Assembly (NCBI GenBank): GCA_049587715.1
Contig: JBAVEL010000047.1
Span: forward strand, 1-5,843
Origin: JBAVEL01 sp049587715
GTDB taxonomy: Bacteria > Bacteroidota > Ignavibacteria > UBA10030 > UBA6906
DNA: 5,843 bases
Direction: 5' to 3'
Shown here: positions 1-5,792 of the stretch, piece after piece
Position numbering within the stretch: position 1 is the stretch's first letter
How the letters are laid out: each line of letters starts with the position of its first letter
Program-made: the position numbers and the translations under genes
Notes under the pieces: generated by a model
Told to the model about the DNA's origin: nothing
Database searches by the model: none
What the model saw: only the letters and a program-made list of their open reading frames with translations

Positions 1-1340
1 GGAGAGGATATCACCAGCGTATCTTCCGGATCCAGCACCACCGGCCCGCTCAACTGCGCCACATCCTGCACCCGGAACCGCGGCACGCTCCCCGCAACCG
101 TCAGCATCCCCCCCGGCATGATGAACAAAGACCCCACCGCCACCTCGGGATGAGGCACATACACAACCGGCGGCCTGAAGCCCACCGTGATGATGGCGCT
201 GTCTCCGAGCCCCGGCACGACGGGCGGAGACCAGTTGGCGGGGTTGTGCCACGATGAGTCCACGGACCCCGCCCAGAGCGCGGGGAAGTCCAGAAGCGTG
301 AGACTGAAGTTCCCGAGCGTCAGTCCGTCGTCGTCCATGGCGAGGATGGCATGCGCACCCGAGGACTGGAGCCGGAATGTGTCCAGCCGTATGGAGTTCC
401 CGCCCGTCACGCGCCGGAGCAGCATCCCTGCAGGGCTGTACAGCTCGAACTGCGGATAGGTGCTCCAGCTCGACACCATCCGGATGGTGATGACCTTCCC
501 CGCGAAACCCTGGAAGACAAACGACTTCATGGATGCCCGCGTCCGAATCGTGTCCAGGAGCGTCTCCCCAAAGGCGATGGGCCGCGCCCCCACGGGGTCT
601 GCCGTGCGCTGGATATACAACTGGAACGAACCATAGTCCAAACCATCATTGTCCATCGCCCACACCGAATACGTCCCCGTCTCATGTATCCCCACCGTGT
701 CTATCCGAATCCACGGAACCGGTGAACCCGCCCCATGTGAGGCCGACGCCCCTCCTATCCGAACCCCCTGCGGACTGTACACCTCGATCCGCGGATACGT
801 CCCCCACTCCGATGCCATCCTCACCGTCACCACCTCCCCGGCCGTCCCGTTGAACAGATACGGCTTCATCGCCGCCCGCGTCCGCACCGTATCCACCTTC
901 GTCTCCCCGTAAACCATCATCTCCGCCCCCAGCGGGTTCCCTGTGCGCTGAAGATAGAAATCGTACCGCCCGAACTGCAGACCGTCGTTGTCCATGACCC
1001 AGATCCAGTACATCCCGGTGCCCGGGAGCCGGAGCGTGTCAAGCCGGATGGACTGCGTGGATGAGGATGCGGATACGACGCGCAGCAGATTGCCTCCCTG
1101 GTCATACACCTCGAACCGGGGAGCGTTGTTCCACGAGGAGACCATGCGGGCGGTGATCAGCTCGTCTGCACTGCCCAGGAAGAAGTACCTGTGTACGGGA
1201 TCGCCTGCCGTTAGTGTATCCGTCACGCACTGCCCGTAGCTGATGGGCTGCTGGGAAAGGGCCGCAGCGGGCGTGATGAGAGAAAGCAGAAAGACCAGGG
1301 CGAGCCCCGGGATCCGGATAGAACCGATGAGGGATTTCAT
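1..1340 (-). CDS. Secreted repeat protein with three PPC-like modules (C-terminus beyond window)
   Basis: Reading the minus strand from ATG at 1340-1338 gives 446 codons without a stop up to the left edge, so only the N-terminal part is present. Residues 1-28 form a signal peptide: basic start (MKSLIGSIR), hydrophobic LALVFLLSLI, then a PAAALS cleavage region. Three tandem modules follow at about residues 35-143, 144-256 and 257-351. Each begins YGxxxxDT/FGETxxDT, has W/Y-P-x-F/I-E-V/L-Y in the middle, and ends in MDNDG or MDDDG plus a G-x-[YF] strand. This pattern resembles PPC (peptidase pre/post C-terminal) beta-sandwich domains. Residues 354-380 carry W356, W364, NPANW (366-370) and a VPG..D motif, typical of the start of repetitive beta modules in FCB surface proteins. 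GGAG lies 8 nt before the start (plus-strand CTCC 1349-1352). An extracellular or cell-surface role is inferred; no enzymatic motif is visible. A T9SS tail may lie beyond the edge. Confidence in the frame is high, in function low. Confidence 0.9.
   Translation of the reverse strand, partial: MKSLIGSIRIPGLALVFLLSLITPAAALSQQPISYGQCVTDTLTAGDPVHRYFFLGSADELITARMVSSWNNAPRFEVYDQGGNLLRVVSASSSTQSIRLDTLRLPGTGMYWIWVMDNDGLQFGRYDFYLQRTGNPLGAEMMVYGETKVDTVRTRAAMKPYLFNGTAGEVVTVRMASEWGTYPRIEVYSPQGVRIGGASASHGAGSPVPWIRIDTVGIHETGTYSVWAMDNDGLDYGSFQLYIQRTADPVGARPIAFGETLLDTIRTRASMKSFVFQGFAGKVITIRMVSSWSTYPQFELYSPAGMLLRRVTGGNSIRLDTFRLQSSGAHAILAMDDDGLTLGNFSLTLLDFPALWAGSVDSSWHNPANWSPPVVPGLGDSAIITVGFRPPVVYVPHPEVAVGSLFIMPGGMLTVAGSVPRFRVQDVAQLSGPVVLDPEDTLVISS
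288..1238 (-). repeat. Three tandem ~110-residue coding repeats (PPC-like modules)
   Basis: Module 1 is encoded at 912-1238, module 2 at 573-911 and module 3 at 288-572, all within the minus-strand secreted protein. The YG/FG landmarks at residues 35, 144 and 257 give periods of 109 and 113 residues. The M-D-[ND]-D-G landmarks fall at residues 116, 229 and 335. Modules 2 and 3 are closest: both contain VDT/LDT, then RTRA-x-MK, then a G-x-AG-[EK]-V-[VI]-T-[VI]-RM stretch. Module 1 is more divergent, and module 3 runs into the NPxNW module instead of a fourth copy. The repetition is read directly from the translation; the PPC label is inferred from pattern. Confidence 0.85.
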
Positions 1341-1389
1341 GTTCCTGTCTCCACGATGTGTGGTCGGCCTAAGGGGGGAGTGCCAGCGA

Positions 1390-1420
1390 CCCCGGCGGGA
1401 ATTGCCCAAAGGAGCCGGGG
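1390..1420. other. GC-rich hairpin in the leader of the minus-strand gene
   Basis: CCCCGGC (1390-1396) is complementary to GCCGGGG (1414-1420), giving a 7-bp stem. The 17-nt loop itself contains GGG/CCC (1397-1399 with 1405-1407). It lies between the candidate promoter and start codon of the minus-strand gene, about 50 nt upstream of the ATG. It could be an mRNA leader structure or an operator. In DNA this GC-rich such inverted repeats also arise by chance, so a role is only suggested. Confidence 0.35.
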
Positions 1421-1460
1421 GCTGAACAGAAGAACAGGGAAATCGTCGGGGAATGCTCGA

Positions 1461-1489
1461 AATATCGGCACTGGCCCCGTGAGAGTCAA
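1461..1489 (-). promoter_or_regulatory. Sigma70-like promoter for the minus-strand secreted gene
   Basis: On the minus strand TTGACT (plus 1484-1489; 5 of 6 to TTGACA) is followed after exactly 17 bp by GATATT (plus 1461-1466; 4 of 6 to TATAAT). Transcription would begin near 1454, giving a leader of about 115 nt before the ATG at 1340. The region is one of the few AT-containing islands in this GC-rich stretch. It is the best promoter match in the divergent intergenic region; I could not find an equally good one for the plus-strand dehydrogenase. Some FCB bacteria use a different housekeeping consensus (TTG-N19-TAnnTTTG), which this site fits less well. Confidence 0.5.
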
Positions 1490-1517
1490 CTCCTTTCCTT
1501 TCTTCCCCCTTTTCCCC
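1490..1517. other. 28-nt polypyrimidine/polypurine tract
   Basis: An uninterrupted run of pyrimidines on the plus strand (purines on the minus strand), made of alternating C and T blocks, directly abuts the -35 box of the minus-strand promoter. Its position fits an upstream promoter element or a regulator-binding or flexible-DNA region. It is also in the upstream region of the plus-strand dehydrogenase, about 90 nt before its start. Its function is unknown. Confidence 0.5.
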
Positions 1518-1607
1518 ATCTTGGCCCTGCCTCGGCCATGAAGGCGGGCATGATCTCCCGCATTCCGGAGCATCCCCCCCAATCGCAGAAACGGAAAGGA
1601 CCATTCC

Positions 1608-2558
1608 ATGAAGGCATTCTACTTCGCTTCCTACGGCGGGCCCGAGGTGATGCAGTACGGAGACATTCCCGATCCGGTCGCGGATCCCGGGAAGGTCATC
1701 GTGGAGGTGCGGGCCGTTTCCCTGAATCCCCTGGACTACAAGATCAGAAGCGGGAAGTTCCGGCTCCTCACGGGAGGCGGGTTCCCGAAGGTGCCGGGCG
1801 CGGATTTCGCCGGCACGGTGAAACAGGGGGAGGGATTCCGCCCCGGCGACCGGGTGTACGGGGCCCTCCTCACCATGTTCGGAAAGCAGGGAGCGCTTGC
1901 CGGGCGCATCGCGGTGGACCCCAAAGGGCTCCGGCCCATGCCCGACGGGATGAGCTTTGAGGAGGCGGCCTCTCTTCCCGTGGCAGGGCTCACCGCCCTC
2001 GCCGGATGGCGGAAGGCGGGGGACATCGGGGGCGCGGAAGTGCTTCTCACCGGGGCGACGGGAGGGGTCGGGCACATGGCCCTTCAGGTTGCCTCTGCAC
2101 GGGGAGCCGCCGTCACCGCCGTCTGCAGCGCGCCGAATGCCGAGACGGCCCGGCGGTTGGGCGCCCGCCGGGTCCTGGATTACGCCCGCACCCATCCTCT
2201 GGAGGAGGGGAGAATGTACCGTGTCATATTCGATGCCGCCGCCTCCCTTCCTCCCGGGAGAGCCATGCTGAACCTGGAGCGGGGAGGCATCTATCTCTCC
2301 ACCCTCTTCACGCCGGGTGTGGCGCTCGCCACCCTTCCCCGCCAGCTGCTGACGGGTCGGAGGGCTCAGGCCGCCAACATGCGGGCCCGCCCCGCGGACT
2401 ACGAGGAGATGGAACAGCTCTGGAGGGCGGGAACTCTGAAGCCCCTCATCGAGCATATCTACCCCCTGGACCGGGCGGCCGATGCCTTCGCCGTTCTGGA
2501 GCACGGCAAGGTGAGGGGGAAGGTGATCGTGACCCTCTCGTCTGGGGGGGCGGCTTGA
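1608..2558 (+). CDS. Zinc-independent quinone oxidoreductase-like medium-chain dehydrogenase
   Basis: This 316-aa protein is a complete medium-chain dehydrogenase/reductase of the NAD(P)H:quinone oxidoreductase (zeta-crystallin-like) type, of usual length. The N-terminal GroES-like catalytic domain shows SLNPLDYK (38-45), PGADFAGTV (63-71) and GDRVYG (80-85). LPVAGLTAL (123-131) leads into the Rossmann domain, with nucleotide-binding GATGGVG at 149-155 and VIFDAAAS at 206-213. The protein ends in GKVIVTL as is typical. The zinc-ligand Cys/His of alcohol dehydrogenases is replaced by NPLD, so it should be metal-free, cytoplasmic, and reduce quinones or activated alkenes with NADPH; the exact substrate cannot be read. 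AAAGGA (1595-1600) sits 7 nt before the ATG. No signal peptide is present. The gene stands alone between genes for exported proteins, so it tells little about them. Its G-rich 3' end contains seven consecutive G (2544-2550). Confidence 0.93.
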   Translation: MKAFYFASYGGPEVMQYGDIPDPVADPGKVIVEVRAVSLNPLDYKIRSGKFRLLTGGGFPKVPGADFAGTVKQGEGFRPGDRVYGALLTMFGKQGALAGRIAVDPKGLRPMPDGMSFEEAASLPVAGLTALAGWRKAGDIGGAEVLLTGATGGVGHMALQVASARGAAVTAVCSAPNAETARRLGARRVLDYARTHPLEEGRMYRVIFDAAASLPPGRAMLNLERGGIYLSTLFTPGVALATLPRQLLTGRRAQAANMRARPADYEEMEQLWRAGTLKPLIEHIYPLDRAADAFAVLEHGKVRGKVIVTLSSGGAA

Positions 2559-2583
2559 TTCTCCCCCGCGGTGTTCGTATTCT
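2555..2583 (+). promoter_or_regulatory. Candidate promoter for the Omp28-like operon
   Basis: TTGATT (2555-2560, 4 of 6 to TTGACA) and TATTCT (2578-2583, 4 of 6 to TATAAT) are separated by exactly 17 bp. The -35 box overlaps the TGA stop of the dehydrogenase (2556-2558). Transcription from about 2590 would give a leader of roughly 125 nt and let the two downstream secreted-protein genes be expressed independently of the dehydrogenase. No clear terminator separates the dehydrogenase from this unit, so readthrough is also possible. Confidence 0.35.
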
Positions 2584-2662
2584 ATGCTACCTGTCGTTCT
2601 TGCCCCCCTGGGCGGCGTGTGCGTGACTGCTCAAGCCCGCCAGAGGGGGGAAGGGACTCCTG

Positions 2663-2677
2663 CCCGCCGGGGGCGGG
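2663..2677. other. Short GC hairpin in the leader before the Omp28-like gene
   Basis: CCCGCC (2663-2668) and GGCGGG (2672-2677) can form a 6-bp all-GC stem with a 3-nt loop, 38 nt upstream of the chosen start at 2716. There is no T run after it, so it is not a standard intrinsic terminator. It may be a leader structure or simply a by-product of base composition. Confidence 0.25.
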
Positions 2678-2715
2678 GGGCGCCGGGTTCCGTTCATCCA
2701 TCCAGGGCCATTCCC

Positions 2716-5013
2716 ATGAAGACGCTTCTCCTTGTCGCATCGGCTCTCTGTTTCCTCACCGCACCTCTTTCGGCCTCGGGGCCCGAGGAGGGGTCTCCAC
2801 CGCCCGCCCTGTCGCAGGTTGCGGTGGCCTTCGTGACGGTGAATGCATACGGCAACAACCTGTACCTGGACAACCTCCAGGTCGGAAACCGAAAGACCCT
2901 GGATGCGGCGGTGGTGGCTTTCACCAACCCTGAGCCCGACTCCACCTATCCCCCCGGCAGCTCCGATGTGGTGATCGCCCCGCGGGTGATGGTGCTGAAT
3001 ACGGGCCGCTCCAACATCGCCTCCTCCTTCGACGTGACGCTGGTTGCCTCACCCGGCGGCTACTCGAGCACAAAGCAGGTGGCTTCCCTCGCCAAGGGGC
3101 AGGCCGCGGAGGTGGTCTTCGACAACCTCACAATCCCCCGCACCACGGAGATGAGCCTCACGGCGACAAGCGCCCTGGCGGGAGACGAACTCGCGGCCAA
3201 CGACACGATCCGTCAGAGCTCTGTCTTCTTCCCGGGCACCCGACGGATGGTCCTCTTAGAGCAGTGGACCAGCTCCACCTGCTCCCCGTGCGCGGCAAAC
3301 AACCCGACCATCGATGCATTTGTGGCCGCCCGGTTCGACTCCATCGCCGCGGTCAAGTACCACGTGGGATGGCCCGCCCCGGGTGATGACCCCATGTACG
3401 GGTACAACCCCACACAGTCCTACGACCGGCGGTATTACTACGGGGTGAGCACCGTCCCCCACGTCATCATGGACGGCATCGTGAACCCCTCCTATCCCTA
3501 TACGACGGGCTCCAGTCTCCCCGGCGCCTACAACCCCCGGGTCGGGGTGGGAACCCCCTTCGCCCTCTCGGTCACCGACGAACGCATCCCGGGAGACAGC
3601 ATCCGGGCAACGGTCACCGTCACGGTTCTCTCCCCTCCCCGTGCGGGAGACTACCGGCTGAGGGTGGAGGCGGTGGAGCGGCATGTCTCCTACCAGAACC
3701 CCCCCGGCTCGAACGGGGAAACCGACTTCTTCGACGTCTTCAGGCGCTCGTACCCCTCTTCCACAGGCACGTCCGTTTCCACGGCCATGGGGCAACACAG
3801 CTATGTGTTCACCTACAAGCTGGACACGGCTGTCTGGGTGGATTCCCTTATCTATACTATGGTCTTCATCCAGAACGACCATACCAGGGAGGTCATGAAC
3901 GCGGCAAAGGGACGGAACCATGCGGCTTCGCCACGCGTCGCGGCCGCGCTCCCCGGCCCCCTCTCCACGGGAAGAGACATCTGCAGGGACGATGCGGGAT
4001 ACGCGGGGACTCCCTCCTTCCGTTCCCCGCTTCTCTCCACGAAGTTCTTCTACGAGCTGTTCGAGGGAGGGTATCCCCCCGAGGGGTGGCGGCTCGTAAA
4101 CCCGGACGGGAGCATCACACTGGAGGGAGTGGGCGGTCTGAGCGGTCCCACGTTCGCGGGATCGGGGGCGGTCAAGATGGACTTCTACAGCTATGCCGCC
4201 ACGGGGAGCAGGGATTCCCTTTTTTCGGGGGTGTTCACGGGCCTCCAGGGAAACGACACCCTCAAGTTCGACTGGGCGTATGCCCCCTACACCCCCGGAA
4301 CCTATCCGGACCGGTTGATCGTGAAGCTCTCCACCGACGGCGGGGCCACATTCCCGCATACTCTCTTTGACCGCTCGGGGACATCCCTGGGAACGGCGGC
4401 CGCACGGTCCAGCGCCTTCACCCCCGCCTCGGGGGAATGGCAGACCTTCGCCGTCCCGCTTGCCGCCTACCTCCCTGTCCCCTCCGTCTTCAACCAGGAG
4501 GTCAGGGAACGGTGGAACGTCCTCTCCCTTCCCGTTGCGGTGGACGAGCCGCTCCCCCATCTGGTGTACCCGCACGCCGTCTCCGAGGCATTCATCTACA
4601 CTCCCGGATCGGGCTATGGAGAGGCGGATTCGCTGGAGGTGGGGCGAGCCTGCTGGCTCAAGTTTCCCGCGGCGGAAACGGTCCCCGTGTCGGGATTCCC
4701 GGTGTACTGGAAGGAGGTGCCCCTGGCGGCCGGCTGGAACATGCTGGGTTCGGTGAGCGTGCCCATCCCCGTCCAGGTGATCAGCACCGATCCGCCCGGC
4801 ATCCTGAGCACCCCGTTCTTCGGGTATTCCCCGTCGGGATACGCACCGGCGGACACGATCGCATCGGGGGGAGGATACTGGGTGAAGGCCTCGGAGAGCG
4901 GCACACTCATGCTTGCGCTTCCCGTTCATGAGTCCTCCCCCGGCGGCCACGCCCAGGCAGGGGAAGACTCTCCCCCGGCAGGCACGACACCCCGGAGGCA
5001 CAACGCACGATGA
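2716..5013 (+). CDS. Exported Omp28-like thioredoxin-fold multidomain protein
   Basis: A 765-aa exported protein. An in-frame ATG exists at 2584, but the start at 2716 is preferred: it opens a clean signal peptide (MKTLLLVASALCFLTAPLSA), and AGGG lies 8 nt upstream. Order of parts: residues 35-58, a strand pair (GNNLYLDNLQVG) resembling the end of a jelly-roll domain; about 85-165, a CARDB-like beta domain (APRVMVLNTG); about 177-280, an Omp28-like thioredoxin fold with LLEQWTSSTCSPC, CxxC at C189/C192, DDPMYGYNP (224-232) and cis-Pro motif STVP (245-248); about 280-400, the Omp28-type beta domain with VSYQNPPGSNGETDFFDV and MVFIQNDHTREV; about 445-585, a 'choice-of-anchor J'-like jelly roll (FEGGYPPEGWRL, KLSTDGGATF); 600-735, two WNxL modules. 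The last 30 residues are low-complexity. No T9SS sorting tail is visible. It overlaps the next gene by 4 bp. A periplasmic or surface location and redox or binding role are inferred from the family. Confidence 0.88.
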   Translation: MKTLLLVASALCFLTAPLSASGPEEGSPPPALSQVAVAFVTVNAYGNNLYLDNLQVGNRKTLDAAVVAFTNPEPDSTYPPGSSDVVIAPRVMVLNTGRSNIASSFDVTLVASPGGYSSTKQVASLAKGQAAEVVFDNLTIPRTTEMSLTATSALAGDELAANDTIRQSSVFFPGTRRMVLLEQWTSSTCSPCAANNPTIDAFVAARFDSIAAVKYHVGWPAPGDDPMYGYNPTQSYDRRYYYGVSTVPHVIMDGIVNPSYPYTTGSSLPGAYNPRVGVGTPFALSVTDERIPGDSIRATVTVTVLSPPRAGDYRLRVEAVERHVSYQNPPGSNGETDFFDVFRRSYPSSTGTSVSTAMGQHSYVFTYKLDTAVWVDSLIYTMVFIQNDHTREVMNAAKGRNHAASPRVAAALPGPLSTGRDICRDDAGYAGTPSFRSPLLSTKFFYELFEGGYPPEGWRLVNPDGSITLEGVGGLSGPTFAGSGAVKMDFYSYAATGSRDSLFSGVFTGLQGNDTLKFDWAYAPYTPGTYPDRLIVKLSTDGGATFPHTLFDRSGTSLGTAAARSSAFTPASGEWQTFAVPLAAYLPVPSVFNQEVRERWNVLSLPVAVDEPLPHLVYPHAVSEAFIYTPGSGYGEADSLEVGRACWLKFPAAETVPVSGFPVYWKEVPLAAGWNMLGSVSVPIPVQVISTDPPGILSTPFFGYSPSGYAPADTIASGGGYWVKASESGTLMLALPVHESSPGGHAQAGEDSPPAGTTPRRHNAR
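4513..4920 (+). repeat. Tandem pair of WNxL surface modules in the Omp28-like protein
   Basis: Two copies begin at W600 (WNVLSLPV) and W674 (WNMLGSVSVP), 74 residues or 222 bp apart. Each continues to F-x-Y-[TS]-P...GY-x-x-ADS/T, then G-x-x-[CY]-W-[LV]-K, then a T-containing strand. Copy 1 ends near G660 and copy 2 near P736. This WN(M/L)(I/L)(S/G) pattern is, as I recall it, common near the C-termini of secreted Ignavibacteria-type proteins, often before a T9SS tail. The repetition is seen directly; the family assignment is from memory of the pattern. Confidence 0.7.
4994..5013 (+). promoter_or_regulatory. Shine-Dalgarno and ATGA stop/start overlap
   Basis: GGAGG (4994-4998) lies inside the end of the Omp28-like gene, 11 nt before the ATG at 5010. 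The stop codon TGA (5011-5013) overlaps this ATG as ATGA. This is the classic arrangement for translational coupling and fixes the start of the downstream gene, which is also supported by the signal peptide that follows it. Confidence 0.8.
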
Positions 5014-5744
5014 AGCAGGTTCTCCTTCTTCTGGCTGGGGCGGTGGCCCTCCTGCATGTGCCCCTCCCCGGCACGGCACAGACATTCACCTGGACGGTGG
5101 GGGACACATCCCTTTCGGGACCTCTCGGCGTGGAGGGGGTGTTCGAGGGTACCGTCACGAACATCTCCCCCGACCCTCTCACCCTGGCGTTCGTACGGGA
5201 GCTGAATGATCTCCCGCAGGAGTGGACCTCATCCCTCTGCCTCACCGTGTGCTTCCCGCCCGAAGTGGACAGCGTGCTCACCACACCTCAGTTCGGGAGC
5301 ACTCCCCTTGCGCCGGGAGAGACGCGTTCCTTCTCTCTCCACGTGCTTCCTCTGGATTCCCACGGGACGGGAACCATGCGTCTCACGGTGAGGGATACCC
5401 GTCTTCCCCAGAACAGGGTGAGCTTTGCGTTCCGGTTCACCTCCACGACCAGCTCCGTGGGGGAGGAGGCCGGGTTGCCGGGTTCCCTTGCGCTGGAGGA
5501 GGGATACCCCAACCCGTTCAACGCCTCCGCCGTCATCGGCTTTCGCCTGGAAGAGAGAACGGATGCCCGTCTGGCCGTGTACGACCCCCTCGGGCGCGAG
5601 GCGGTTCTTCTCCTTCAGCGCACGCTGGATCCCGGCTTCCACCATGTGGTTCTTGAGGGAGAGGGCCTTGCAAGCGGGCTCTATCTGGTCCGCCTGACGG
5701 CGGGGAACATGTCCGCAGTGCGGAAGCTCCTCCTCCTCCGCTGA
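5010..5744 (+). CDS. Small secreted protein with T9SS type A C-terminal sorting domain
   Basis: A 244-aa protein. Residues 1-23 are a signal peptide (MKQVLLLLAGAVALLHVPLP, then GTAQ). Residues 24-147 form a single beta-rich domain with EWTSSLCLTVCFPPEVDS (71-88), a CxxxC pair at C77/C81, LAPGETRSFSLHV (100-112) and GTGTMRLTV (119-127). The cadence is like that of Ig-like secreted domains; I do not recognise a named family for it. Residues 160-244 are a textbook T9SS type A sorting tail (Por secretion-tail/FlgD-like): ALEEGYPNPFN (161-171), LAVYDPLGRE (188-197), GLASGLYLVRL (219-229) and a basic end, RKLLLLR. The protein should cross the inner membrane by Sec and the outer membrane by the type IX system, with the tail removed or used for anchoring. 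It overlaps the upstream Omp28-like gene by ATGA, so the two are probably co-translated. The two cysteines may be a disulfide handled by, or redox-paired with, the CSPC protein; this is inference. Confidence 0.92.
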   Translation: MKQVLLLLAGAVALLHVPLPGTAQTFTWTVGDTSLSGPLGVEGVFEGTVTNISPDPLTLAFVRELNDLPQEWTSSLCLTVCFPPEVDSVLTTPQFGSTPLAPGETRSFSLHVLPLDSHGTGTMRLTVRDTRLPQNRVSFAFRFTSTTSSVGEEAGLPGSLALEEGYPNPFNASAVIGFRLEERTDARLAVYDPLGREAVLLLQRTLDPGFHHVVLEGEGLASGLYLVRLTAGNMSAVRKLLLLR

Positions 5745-5752
5745 AGATCGGC

Positions 5753-5792
5753 CCCCGGACCCGGCCGGTAGGCCCTTGACCGGCCACCGGGG
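5753..5792 (+). terminator. Strong hairpin after the operon, possible terminator without T-tract
   Basis: GGCCGGT (5763-5769) pairs with ACCGGCC (5779-5785) around a 9-nt loop. CCCCGG (5753-5758) pairs with CCGGGG (5787-5792) to extend it, with a 4-nt versus 1-nt internal loop. It begins 8 nt after the stop codon of the small T9SS protein. The following bases are C-rich rather than T-rich, so termination would need to be Rho-assisted, or the structure may protect the mRNA end. Between it and the window end (5793-5843) I see only C-rich DNA with a CACCCGGGTG palindrome at 5833-5842. Confidence 0.45.

Noticed and set aside
1544..1561. GCGGG/CCCGC 5-bp inverted repeat upstream of the dehydrogenase
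   Set aside because: It is short, has an 8-nt loop and no T run, and is expected often in GC-rich DNA. I could not tie it to a start or promoter.
1536..1615. Alternative start at 1538 and direct repeat CCATGAAGGC at 1536-1545 and 1606-1615
   Set aside because: The ATG at 1538 is in a different frame from the dehydrogenase and opens a domain-free frame that overlaps it. The 10-bp repeat is short and probably chance.
2584..2715. Upstream in-frame ATG giving a 44-residue extension of the Omp28-like protein
   Set aside because: The extension is Arg/Gly/Pro-rich, would bury the signal peptide, and overlaps the likely promoter and leader. The ATG at 2716 has both an RBS-like AGGG and an immediate signal sequence.
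2716..2775. Lipoprotein signal in the Omp28-like protein, because of Cys12
   Set aside because: Cys12 is preceded by S-A-L, with Leu at -1, which does not fit a lipobox. It lies inside the hydrophobic core rather than at a cleavage site.
3256..5085. 609-codon minus-strand open frame opposite the Omp28-like gene
   Set aside because: It is rich in Gly, Arg and Pro with no recognisable domain, and is antisense to a gene with clear motifs. Long antisense frames are expected in high-GC DNA with C/G third positions.
4910..5209. Frameshifted remnant of a sorting tail between the two secreted genes
   Set aside because: The other plus frames here show no YPNPFN, YDxxGR or GxYxxRL motifs. The downstream gene has its own signal peptide, so the two are separate genes rather than one broken gene.
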